Assembly (NCBI RefSeq): GCF_000003605.2
Contig: NW_003130355.1
Location: 855,683-882,693, forward strand
Length of the DNA stretch: 27,011 nucleotides
From: Saccoglossus kowalevskii
Lineage: Eukaryota; Hemichordata; Enteropneusta; Harrimaniidae
Direction of reading: 5' to 3'
A program made the position numbers and the translations under genes. The notes under the pieces were generated by a model. The model was not told the origin of the DNA. It saw nothing but the letters and a program-made list of their open reading frames with translations, and did not search any database. Shown here piece after piece: positions 1 through 12,400 of this stretch. Position 1 is the first letter of the stretch. Every line of letters starts with the position of its first letter.

Positions 1-268
1 GTTATATGATAGGCTGTTGTTAAACTGATTCTAAACTGTGAGGGCATTGTCACATACACATAGTCCTAATGAAATACTTCAAGGTGATAGTGGAGTGCTT
101 CGCCGGAACATTCACCTTGAAAATTCAAGATGAGGTTTTGTTCACATACTGTGGATATAAATATATTATTCTGTAGTCTATAATATTTTTAATATTAATG
201 TTTGTAATAAAGTGCTCTTTGTTTGTTTGGTACATTTATATCATCACGTATATCATCCGACAGAGTAC

Positions 269-478
269 CTGTAATTCTTTGATAGCCTTATCCTGTTTAG
301 CAATAATTCCTTTTCTTCTTGCTTGCCCCATTGTTAGTTTACCAATCAGCAAGCTCATCTCCTCGTCTTGCGCTTTCAAAGCCTCTTCAGTCTCCTGAGT
401 CAGCTGTCTACGGAGCTGAATCAGAGCTTTGTTTTTCTCCTCCTCCAAGGCTTGGAGTTCGGCTTCCAATTCTTTTTC
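269..478 (-). CDS. EVC: EVC exon 17: last exon inside the window
   Basis: Residues 634-703, from EKELEAELQALEEEKNKALI to GIIAKQDKAIKELQ. The acceptor follows CTTCACAG. The proposed donor is CAG|GTACTC, the least typical of the gene. If it is not used, the frame runs ten codons further and stops at 236-238, giving a 713-residue product. I prefer splicing because remembered EVC proteins are nearly 300 residues longer and I see no AATAAA on the minus strand in the remaining bases. Confidence 0.78.
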
Positions 479-3400
479 CTGTGAAGAAAACAATTTAAAT
501 AACTGTCAACCTAGCTTGATAATTTGGTTGTTTCTTTCAACTTTTGTTTTTTCTTAAACCTTTGTTATAGTTTCACTCAAAATGAATATTTTTATAGTTT
601 CCTGATCCAAACATCTGTATATCAGTTAGCTATTTTACATAATTTTCACGTTTTCTTTTATGATGTTGTTAAATTAAGCATGTTATTTCATGTTATTTGT
701 AATTAAAGTAGAGATGTAGGTTCGTGGGCACTTGGGAGTGAATTTTTTTTTTTTTGCTTTTTATTATCCAAATAGTCTTGGCTATAGACTGTTAAAATTT
801 TGTAGAATTGTGAATAGTGGAACATACTCAAAAGACGATCTTAAAATATAGATAACAGGTGCAAACAATCTCTCTTTTGATTTAGCAAGGCTGTACATAA
901 ATAATAAAAAAGAAACATGGTGAAAAAAAGAAATGACGGGATCTCCATATTATGCACTATATTTAATTTTTAACAAAACGATAATATATTTAAATTTGGA
1001 ACTGTTACAGCCATTTTAATTATGAGCATTAGCAAACTTCTTACTGAGTGAATTGTTATGCAAATTAGCTTCTAGACACTTTAACCTTTTGTTTTGAAAT
1101 TTTCACAAATGATTGACAATGTGTTTATCTTCAAAACGCCGTCGGGGCATTGTTTTTGGTTGAACAGTGTTACAACAATCGTACAGACAACTAGCCTGTG
1201 TGTTAATTTATGCATAAACTTTAAGTAGTGAAATTTAAGCTGCTGCCCTGCAAAATTTACAACTGGTAGACAGTTTTCAAGACCGTACTTTCTTCATAGT
1301 AAACAGATGTACCCATATACCAATTTTGACAGGGAACAGAAGCATGAATTAGGAGCTAATTTTTTTAAAATCACTTTTGACCAAAAAAGCACATTTTTGT
1401 GCATATTTCAAACTACAGTGTCCATAAAAAAAAAAAATACTAACAAAATTTGATAATTCATACAATGAGCTTTCCGAAAATAATAGTTTTGTGGACTAGG
1501 GAGGTCATCTTGGTTTCCTAATTAACTAATTAAAATACCTGTCGGGTAAACTGCATCTCTACTGGGTAAGGCTAAATGAAGAATCAACGAATCAAAAATC
1601 AACGAATCAGTGATTCACGAATTATTGATAGAGAATAATGTCTTAGTTATTTTTTATTGGAGAAAAACTGCAAACTCGGCAAATTTGGTTGCACAACTTC
1701 CCTCTATCACATACACCCAGCGACATCGATGCCAGCTGACTGTGTGCGTCACGTCCTGCCTTCTGCTCCGAGCATTCCGTGAAGGAAAACATTTTGTAAT
1801 TGACAGTTTTAGATTCGATTTAAACCAACGTAAATCATTAAGTGTGATAGCTAAGGCTAGCATGCATGAATGACATTTCTTGGATATTCTAATTTTTAAT
1901 TTATGAAAAACAAAAAACGCTATTTCTTGCAAATAAAATAGCAATTAAAAATAGTCATTGCACGTGATTCGCTGATTCTTGATTCAGTGATTCTTCAATT
2001 GGCCTTACCCATCACTACCTTAATATTTTGAATTGCCCATTAAGGCAATTCTCAATTTAGTGAGTGTAAACAGGAAACATCATCAATAAGCAGTGCTTCG
2101 TGATGTCCCCATTTTCTTGTAACCATATTTATTTATATTTTGTGCATAATGTATTAACTGCAGATGGATACAAGAAAATAAACTTATTGTCAAAAAATTA
2201 TTGTCATAATTATTGAACTATTTGCGAAATTATCAGATTGGTTCATGAATTTGATTCTTTAAGTGTAATGTATCACATTTCAGTAACTCATAGCATTGTA
2301 GCATGTGAAGGACACAAATTTGTAATATTCAAAATGGCTGACACAACCAGCCATCTTGTTCTACAACACATGGTTGAAATACAGAGCGAAAAACTGTACA
2401 AAATCATGCTAACACACCTGTTTCTTCTCTAATTTCCTAATTTCTTCTTCGCTGGCATCAGCTTTGGCGTTTAACTCTTCTTCTTGTTTCTTTCGCAGGG
2501 CTTCTACATATGCTTTTCTCTGGTTGAGTTTTGCTTCCAAACTGTTTGAAACAATTAAAAATGTTATACTCAATGACAGAACATCAATCAAATAATACAA
2601 TCTCTGAAAACTCCTGCATCATGTAATGTGAGCACATTTCAATATTACCCATACTGCATTGTAGTAGACACATACTGTACTGTGGAAGACCTTTCTTCCT
2701 TGCTCCATCTTATGCCAGTAGGATAGTTTGCGAACATATATTGGAATTAAATTTATCAAGTATATGTATTCTTACATTTTTTGTTGCCTTATCTTGGTCA
2801 TCTGTAGCTGATTGGTCAATGTCTGAACGTTCTGTTCGTGATTCAGCATAATTACACGTCGTGCACTGTGAAAAAAAAAAAAATTACTCAAATGTACTGA
2901 TTGTTGTGTTGGTGAATGTTCAATCTGATGACAGTTAATGACTGCCTTCTAGAATTCCTACAATTAGTATTTATCTCACCAGTTTACTTAATATGCAAAT
3001 TTTTCAGTAATTTTTGTAGATTTCAGTAACTATTCTTAGCTATTAAACCAAACTTTCCACTGCATACAGGTATGAAAAATTTAATGTGAACAAATATTCT
3101 TCAAATTATTTGATTCTTTTGATTGCCAAATTCAACTGTTGTCACATTTTATAAAATGAACCCATATTTTTAAAAAAGACTTAAAACTTGTAGCTAGACT
3201 AGCCCAGACATATCAATTATATATCTTACAAATCTGAGATCAGTCTATATATTCATTTTTTAAAAGCAATCACATTTGCGGTTCACCAAAATATTCATCA
3301 TAGAGAATTAAAGATATCATCACAGAATGAACAAATCTTAGACAGATCCACATGAGGTACCTATATATGATTCATATCAAATCAATCAGATTTGTGGTTT

Positions 3401-6400
3401 TCAACAAAAAGTCAAAAATAAAAATAAGAAACATTCTCTTAAGCGATATTCACTGCGTCACACAGTGCTGTACAAAACATGAATACAAATCACATTTTTT
3501 ACCAAAAATATTCATCAAAATCAGAGAATTAAGGATATCAACATGAAATGAACAAATCTAAGGGAGGTCTAACCAAGGTACCGTAAATACACTGTATACA
3601 CTAAGTATCAAAGCATTCAGACTTGTGGTTTTTAAGGAGAAGTCGAAAAAGTAAAAAGTTGACGTGGATGACGACAGACAATGATGAAAAATCAGTAAAT
3701 ATGATTAGCTTCATTCGACAAAGTCAACAGCGGAGCTAAAAATACAAAGGTGTTGAAAAATCAAGATTTAATTCAATGGAAGACAAAAAAAACAAGTCTA
3801 GAGATCTTGCAACAGAGAAACTAGTGACATATTTTGTGATCACAGGCAGCAGAACAATGGCCTTTATAGATTGAATTGATTATTATTTAAAAAAAATGTC
3901 CAAGTACACTTACTCCTCATCCAGCCCTCCCTGTGTTTTCAATACTTTCTGCACAGCGGCTTCCTGTTGTTCTATCAAGACCTTGTTCTCAGACTGTAAA
4001 CGCTTTATATCCTCTTCCCATTTTTGTTTCTTCTCAGCAATCTGTTCTTGTAATTTGGATCTCTGTCGCTTTTTTTCTTTAATCATTTTTTCTGTAAACA
4101 AATACAATCCATATATTGAACCAGACTGACAACATTGTTTGAAGTGATTGATTGATTGTATCATTAAATCATGTATGTAAATGTGTCGAAATGGGCGTAG
4201 TGCAAGTGGTTAGTGCTAGTAGCACTAATTCGAAAAAGTACTAGATCTAGTGCTAAAATGGCACTAGATCTAGCGCTAAAATGGCACTAGATCTAGTGCT
4301 AAAATGTGCACAGTGCGAGTGGCATTGTTATCGCATTGTCAACGACGTCGAATAATAGGAGGGCATCCACTTTCATATGCAAACTACAAACAGTATAAAA
4401 CATCCGCAATATGCGCGAGATGTCCATAATAATACTTTCTTTATATTCTGCCGTAAATTCGCCTATCCGAAAAATCGCCCAGGGGATTTCACTGCTGGTG
4501 GGCACTTGTTTGGGGCTCGAAATTTCAAAAAATAATCATCAATTTTTTTGGGGGGACTTCCATTTCCATTGAAGTATCTATTAAACTACGCAGACTTTCA
4601 ACGCCGTCAGTTGGGCCACACATGGAGCTAAAATAAGATCTTATTTTAGCTCCATGGGTCACCCAAGACGAGAAAAACTATTGCAGAATTAACAATAATT
4701 AATAGTTCTTGCTGAATTAAAAAGTAGAACACATGAAATCTCATTACAATGTCGCCCAGTGTCATTTTTCAAATACATTTGTTTTCTATTTTATTGGTAA
4801 CGAAAGTATCTTCTAAACGAAATTTCAAATAAAAAAACGAACACAACTGCATTGCGTAGTAGCAAATGATCTTGGTTGCGCAATCCGGTCATGCTGCGTT
4901 TCAAAATTGTTGAATATTAGTCATTGGTGATTATAATAAGGCACACAAAATTAATTCGTTGAATTGTTATGAAATTCAAATAAAATTCAACTTAGTTTCA
5001 TCGTAAACAAATGATTCCGATCGCATATAAACGCTCGATGCTGTATGGGTATCCGCCATGTTTCATTTGCATGAGTTGAGCTAATGGGTAAAATCGCTAA
5101 ATAACCAATCAAAATGCTGGAGGATGCCAACGTGTTCAAATCACCATAGCTCATTCAAATAAGTTGAACGCAACGCGGAAGAGATTTGCCGATGTTGTAG
5201 TACGATCTTTTGGCTTGGATTTTGATGGGAAAATGGCATGATTTTTTTTCAAATAAAAAAATAGTTGTTTTCAAAATATGAACTGAGCATTAGAAGAATA
5301 ATTTAACATTGTTCACAGTGATAACAGCTCTTTGTCCAAAACAAAGCTTACCCATTCAACGCTAGTAACAATAAACATGCTCTTGAATAAAAACTTAAAT
5401 AGACCATTTTAGGCGTCAGGAAAGTTTGTAATGTCCGAAAAAATTAACGCCAAAATATTAAAAAAATTAAAAACTGCCGAAAAATCGCCCTTTTTTAACG
5501 TGACCATAAAATATATGCGCATTATGAAACTACGGTCATCACATATTTCACAACCAGAAATTCAACAGACGAACTCGTAACTTCACAGATTTCACATGTT
5601 TTAATTATTAGCAACTGTAACAAGAACACGATTTCGAGAGTCTACAACAAAAAATCCTAAGGACTCCTAAAAAATATTATTGCAGAGAAACTGTCTAGAC
5701 ATATATTATATGGTTAAAAAATCGGCGAGGTTATATCATATTCCGCTAACTCGTTACTTGTGTAAGCAATCGCAAACTATCTTCGACATCAAAGATGAGC
5801 TAGACGATGTCCTTATTAGGATTAACTTTGGTTGAAAGAAAAGGAAATACATGTAAGCCACTTAAGAGGCGTTGTGGCTCCTTCCGAAAGTACCTCCGTG
5901 GTACAATGTAACAACAGGATTGCGTGAATCCACTTTTACCATTGGTTGATTATGCCCGCAAAAGTCAATGTCATGACAACCAGACAACGGTTCATTTTCT
6001 GTCTGGTTCCCAGCGGTACTGATGAACAACATGCCCATTCACAGGTCGTCGTACACACACAATCCACCGAGCTTTACAGGGACCCGGGACTTAGACTAGG
6101 AGTATACAAAATTTTATTAAGTTCATATATGGCATCATAATTTCATTGAAGATCTATTTTCATTGAGTGTGGCGCCAACTAGAAATAAAACGGCACTTCA
6201 GCAATTTAAAAAAAATCAACGATGAATTCCACCATTTACATACGAGTTACAAGTTTACATACACCTGAAAGCTGAAAACACAAACTTCCACACAATACCA
6301 TTTCATACAGTGTATCTATTCACAATTTGTAAAAATTGCGAAGTTTGACCTGCAGTTTTACCATCCATGGAGCTAGTTTCCCGGCCGATCGCGTTGTTTC

Positions 6401-9400
6401 AAAGGTCTATTACTACAAACGTGGACAATGACATTCCTGTACACTCTCAATTTTCCCACTGCGCACATTTTCAATGAATGAAAGATACAACAATTTTACG
6501 TAAATATTAATTTATTTTTGGACAATTACGGGATGTCAGTGCCACTCGCACCATATGTACATTTTACCACTAGATCTAGTGCCGTTTTAGCACTAGATCT
6601 AGTGCCATTTTAGCGCTAGATCTAGTGCCATTTTAGCACTAGATCTAGTACTTTTTCGGATTAGTGCTACTAGCACTAACCACTCGCGCTACGCCCATTT
6701 CGACACATTTACATACCTCCATTAAATCAATAAAAACAAGTCAATGACATAGTCCCTGTTGGAATTAGGGTAAAATGTTAGTCATGCCAAAAATATATGG
6801 ACCGAAAGCATAGTTAGTAATTGAGAGTGATTAATTGGCTGGTCTAGTATCAACAGAAATTAGATGTCTGGCCCATGTACAGTCGTATGGTCAAAAAGCA
6901 AGATATCAGGAAGTGAACCATCTTTGATCTGATTGTGAAACTAATTGTCATTATGGACTTGTATCTTAACATGTATAATTTGAAGAGAAAAAAAAAACAT
7001 GTCAACGATATATTTTGAAAAAAAAAACAAGATGGCTGCCAGTTGGTCATTTTGAATTTGAACACAAAATGAATCATTTATCTCAACATTTGAACAAAAA
7101 CTAACAAATCATGTCTAAATATGCACCAACTATTATTCTTAACTAATTTCAACATACCGGCAAATCCGATAGTAATGACATCATAGCATACTCACCGTCA
7201 TGTGCCTTCATGTTAGCCTCATGTTTCCTCATAATTTTATCAGTTTCCTTTTCAGACAGTCTGGCTCTTTGCGCCAATATTTCACAAAAAGATTCTTCTT
7301 GTTTTTCCATTTCTTCACTTCTTTGTGCTTGCAGTTGCTAGGAGACATGATTTTAATGATAACATTCGTAAACATGGCATTTCTTAGGTTTTATCTCGTA
7401 ACCAAATTGTACCTCTGATAATAAACATTTTCCAGGTTAATAAATCCTCTGAGTGATTATCTCTGTCACTTTTCATAAAAATAAACACACACGTTTTTTC
7501 CGATTTTTAAAAAAAAAACCATAATCAAGATCTGTAGCCTGTGAGAAAATATAACCATCTGGCTTAGAGTTAACCTTTCCACCATCAGATTTTCTCAAAC
7601 AAATTTTCTGCACTTTTGCTTAAAAATAAAATAAAATATTTTTCAATATTTTTGGAAATGAACCATAATTTTGAAGCCAACAGACAAAGTTTGAGTCGAT
7701 TATCAGTTTTTATTCAAAAAATTTGGCTATTTTTGTCCCAATCTTCTGAAGAAAAATGCAGACTATAAACAGGACTATTTTGTGAATTTGTGATGAAAAG
7801 AGGGAACTGGTGGCGAAAAAGTTAACAAAGTTAACCACCTCTCATACTGCAGGAATCTATCTGGTTAAAATGATGTCATTCTTAATCTAAAGTCTATTAT
7901 GCCTCAGCCTATATTAGTCAACCAATTACAGCATGCCTTACTAAATTAGTCGATGTTGTTTCCAGAAACTGTCCTGGAACATGAGCTCTGATTGGTTGCT
8001 GGTCCTATGAGTCATGAGCACAATTTGTACAGGTAGTTGTTAGTCAGATGTTGTAAGGGGCGATGTACACCAGTGGTCATAAACCAGGAAATGTATATGA
8101 GAAGCGACCAAAACCGCTACCGATGTCAGATTTTAATCAGATGAGTTTGATAAAGACTATTAAAATGTTGGCTCACTTTCCTCATGTTCTCCAACTCTTC
8201 TGATTCTTTATGATCCAACTCTTCAATAAATTGATTTCTTTCTTCTCGTTGTTGCTGCATCAATCCATGATAAGCCTGTTTGGGAAAAATAAAATATCCC
8301 ACAGATTGGTCAGAATGCAGTCACATGATGTTATGTTGTAAAAAAACATTACATATTTGTAACAACAAGTCATTGAAAATGACACAGTCCCCGTCAAAAC
8401 TTTTGAAAGTTCTCTTTGTGCTCGTCATATTAAAGCAGAGGGGTTGTTGCGAGCGTGTCCTTGAAACTTGAGTTCCAAGTGGCGTATACAACAGATTGTT
8501 TATTTACATCAAAACAAGTGTTCCATGTAGTAGTAATATGGTCAAAAATAAAAACAGCCGTTATTCGGCCATCTTTGATCTGATTATGAAACACACTGAT
8601 ATGTATGATGTATGTGCCAAATACGAATGAAAATGAAACATAAATTGTGGAAATATAGTAGTAAGGCCAAAAAGTCAGATGGCTATCAATGGGCCATCTC
8701 TGACCAGATTTTGAAACAAATTGTCATGGACATGCATCCTAACATGTATAAAGTACATGTATGTGCCAAATTTGAATGAAAACTGACAGAGCACGTCCAA
8801 GATACCGCATAAAAAGGACACACGGACGGACGGACTCAGGAACTCACGGACGGTCGGGGGATGTATCCTAACATGTATGACCTATGTACTAAATTTGAAT
8901 GAAAACTCACAAAGCATGTCCAAAATACGACATTTTCAAGAAACAAGATGGCTGCCAGTCGGCCATCTTTGATCCAATTGTGAAATAAATCGTCATGGAC
9001 ATGTATCCTAACATGTATAATCTATGTGCCAAGTTTGAATGAAAACTGACAAAGCATGTCCAAAATACAACATTTTCAAAACACAAGATGGCTGCCAGTC
9101 GGCCATCTTTGATCCAATTGTGAAATAAATCATCATGGACATGTATCCTAACATGTATAATCTATGTACCAAGTTTGAATGAAAACTGACAAAGCATGTC
9201 CAAAATAAAACATTTTCAAAAAGCAAGATGGCTGCCAGTCGGCCATTTTGAATCGAATCACTAAACCACTGCATGCGCATATGTCCTACATAAAGTACTA
9301 ACCACATGCAAAGAATGAACGGAATCGGTCCAAGGGATTCTGAGATATGACTCCGGACGGACGCACGGACGCACGGAGACCGAATTATAAGTCCCTGTTT

Positions 9401-12400
9401 TCGGACTTCGTCCGAACGGGGACTAAAAATATACCAACTGTATACCTAGACTAACCCAATACATATGCAAGGTAACCTAAAATAAACATTAAGTATAGCT
9501 AAAATATACCCAAATGAACCAAGCACATACCTAAAATATACCCAAATGAACCAAGCACATTCCCAACATATACCCAAATGAACCAAGCACATACCCAACA
9601 TATACCCAAATGAACCAAGCACATACCTAAATATACCCAAATGAACCAAGAACATACCTAAAATATACCTAAATGAACCAAGCACATTCCCAACATATAC
9701 CCAAATGAACCAAGCACATACCCAACATATACCCAAATGAACAAAGCATATACCCCAACATATACCCAGATGAACCAAGCATAAACCTAACAGCAGGGAT
9801 CTTGTTAGCCCAATGGAAGGGCTGGTTGTTCATGAATATTAATGAGCTATATAAATATTAATAAACTTGGTCACAGTGCAAATACTTTTTTTATTCAAGT
9901 CAATATATTATGTTTCACAATAAGATTATTACTATTGAAAAATTAAAAAATTATCGGTTAAGTAAGCCAAGATCAAATAAAATACTTATGAAATGCTGCA
10001 GCCAGGAATATATTCATGAGTTCCACAGTCTTATTTACAGCAAAAACATTCTCCTTCAAATAATCAACCATGTAATTATTTGCCGGATTGTTGTAATTTA
10101 ATATTTGTACCATTTATTATCAGCTTCTAAGATGCTTACATTTACAGGAATGAACGAACTAATAACACTTGCAAATGATCATTGAAGTTACAACATGACA
10201 AAACTTAATTTGCTTAATAATGCCTCTTACGCAGTCGAGCAGAGTTTTGACATCATTTGTATGATGACAGTTTCTAAAATGTATTTACCAAATCATGCAA
10301 TAAACATGTTGCTTTTTCGTAGCGTGAACATATTGTGACCTCTGCTTTGACCATGATATATCAAGAAAAAGATTTTGACAGAATGTTAGCTTTACAAAAA
10401 TTGAGGTACTAGTTTTACAACATTGACTAGTATTGTTTATAAGCCATTAAATATAATAACTATTGGAGAATTGTCCTGGTAGGAAGCTTTCCAGTGGTGA
10501 TTGCTAATTCTGAGTGTTGGTCGAGGGCAACCACTGCCGACCAGCGTGGTGAGATTCTTGTAACAGTATGCTTTTATACACCCAATAAATTCAACAAGTA
10601 CCCAACATATCGTGACATAACTTGTACCTACCTCCACAAAATCTTTTGGATCCACTACTTTGCTAGCTTTGTTGATAAGTGTTTCTTTTTGTTCTTGTTG
10701 TTTCAATTCTAGCCTCTTCATTCGTTTCTCTCGGTGTTGGGTTAGTTTCTCAGCTAAGTGACGACTCTGCCGTAAAACCTCTGTTAAAGGAACATTGCCA
10801 ACAGAAATATGAAAACTAGTAGTTTGACAGTTCTAGAAACAGAATTAACCGAAAAATGCTGAAGATAACAATCCTATTGTTTAATGTGTTTAAATTCTTT
10901 ATGTCCTGACTTTATTTAAAGTCCACATTTCACTTCGGCTGATGTAAATGCCTCAGCGGTAATTGTTTGAATTGCATGAGGGATACCGACAGGACAAACT
11001 TGAAAACTGTGGATTTAACTGTCTCATCTGACAGGGCGATCATTAACATGATTTTGACTTCTGTTACTGTAAATGCATTAATTATTCAAAATGTTTTAAA
11101 TTTCGCTATTTCCGCTACATTAAATCTATGTGAACATGTAAAATAACAATAAAACTCATTGTTTCCTTGACAAATTTTTATAAATTAAAACACAGTGAAT
11201 ATGTTCAAATTATCAAAATAGTGAAAATAAATGGATTTACAGTATAAACCACCAACCAATCATACACACTTTGCATAGTTTTTTAAATTGTGATTTTGGT
11301 GAGAGACCAGAATAATGTCTGGATCAAGAATTGAGTAATCAGCACTTACCAGCCTCATGGTTTCCTTGCAAGCGTGCGGTGTCAGCCGTGTATTGCTTCA
11401 TTATACTGTGAAACAGATAAAATCAGAATCAATTAAATAATTCTAACAATTTGAATGCAAGAATATGTCCAAGCTAGCGAAAACTTTTTTTCAGCGTGGT
11501 ATATGTTTTTTAGCATACGTTTATAAAATTTGTTCCTGTTAAAAGTCATGAAACCACAAAATATGATATCAGCGAAAATCATCTTACAGTATTTTGTTGT
11601 ATCATGTGAGACATAATGTATATCATTTATTACTCTGAAGAAATAGTTATGACATAATGAAATACAAACGTTCATATGAATATGAAAGTCTAGGTGTTTT
11701 GCAGATCCAAGTAAAGAGTTCACTGCTACAATGTGTGTTTCATATCCCACCTACGGTAATGAAAATAAAGCGATATTAACAGTTTTTAAACTTTTTTTTG
11801 GACCCTTCACTGCCAAACAGAAAAAAGTTAATGCTTTGTATTAGACAAATATTTGCACAAACATTTGGCCTGGAAAATTTCACTCAATGGCATTCAAAAG
11901 GTTAAACAGGCTTATTGCAAATGCTTCACCGCAAGATAATGTACATGTCATTTTAAGGGGATACTTTTACAAGGCTCCAAGATGGCTGCCAATACTCAGA
12001 CCACAATGTGAATCAATTCTCCACTGAAGATTGATTACACTGACAATAATTTAATTTTTCATTCACAACTTACTTGTCTCTCTGTGCTTCAACTAATAGT
12101 CTATCTTCAATTAATTTGTCCATCCCCCTGTGGTGGTCTTCCACTCGCATTTGATTACTGTCTCGTTCCTGTTCACCGCTCTGTTTCCATTTCTCAGCCA
12201 TTGCTTGTCGCTTAGCAAGTCTTTCTTGTAGGATCTGAACAGAGAAATAAGAAAGAAAACATTACATTAGAAAACCATGTTTCTCTCATACTAAATGTTT
12301 ATTTAAATAAAATTAAAATTCACATCAAATACATTTGAGTACAGTACATGCAGTCAGGACTCACCATGGCTTGTCTGGCAGATTCCTCTCCTAGATGTCG

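Larger units (their letters stand above)
4172..6719. mobile_element. 2.5-kb TIR transposon with CACTAGATCTAGTG subterminal repeats
   Basis: Left terminus from 4173 and right terminus up to 6716 are near-identical inverted repeats of about 150 bases, both reading GTATGTAAATGTGTCGAAAT inward. Each contains three or four copies of a 23-base unit with the palindrome CACTAGATCTAGTG. The ten-base direct repeat CATTAAATCA flanks it (4162-4171 and 6720-6729). No transposase is visible, so it is non-autonomous or a dead shell; superfamily not assigned. It lies in the EVC intron between exons 13 and 14. Confidence 0.8.

Noticed and set aside
1610-1944. 87- and 96-codon frames on both strands
   Set aside because: Both lie in the 447-base TIR element and overlap each other; no transposase motif.
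9008-9307. 99-codon minus-strand frame
   Set aside because: Generated by the 140-base units of the composite repeat.
9446-9778. 110-codon minus-strand frame rich in VHLGIC
   Set aside because: It is the translation of a 32-base minisatellite; three units give 96 bases, so the frame repeats without stops. No start context or splice support.
9505-9785. CRISPR-like direct repeats
   Set aside because: The units are contiguous without spacers and the DNA is animal, so this is a minisatellite.
11433-11750. 105-codon minus-strand frame
   Set aside because: Just upstream of EVC exon 10 in its intron, AT-rich composition, no homology recognised and no fit with exon phases.
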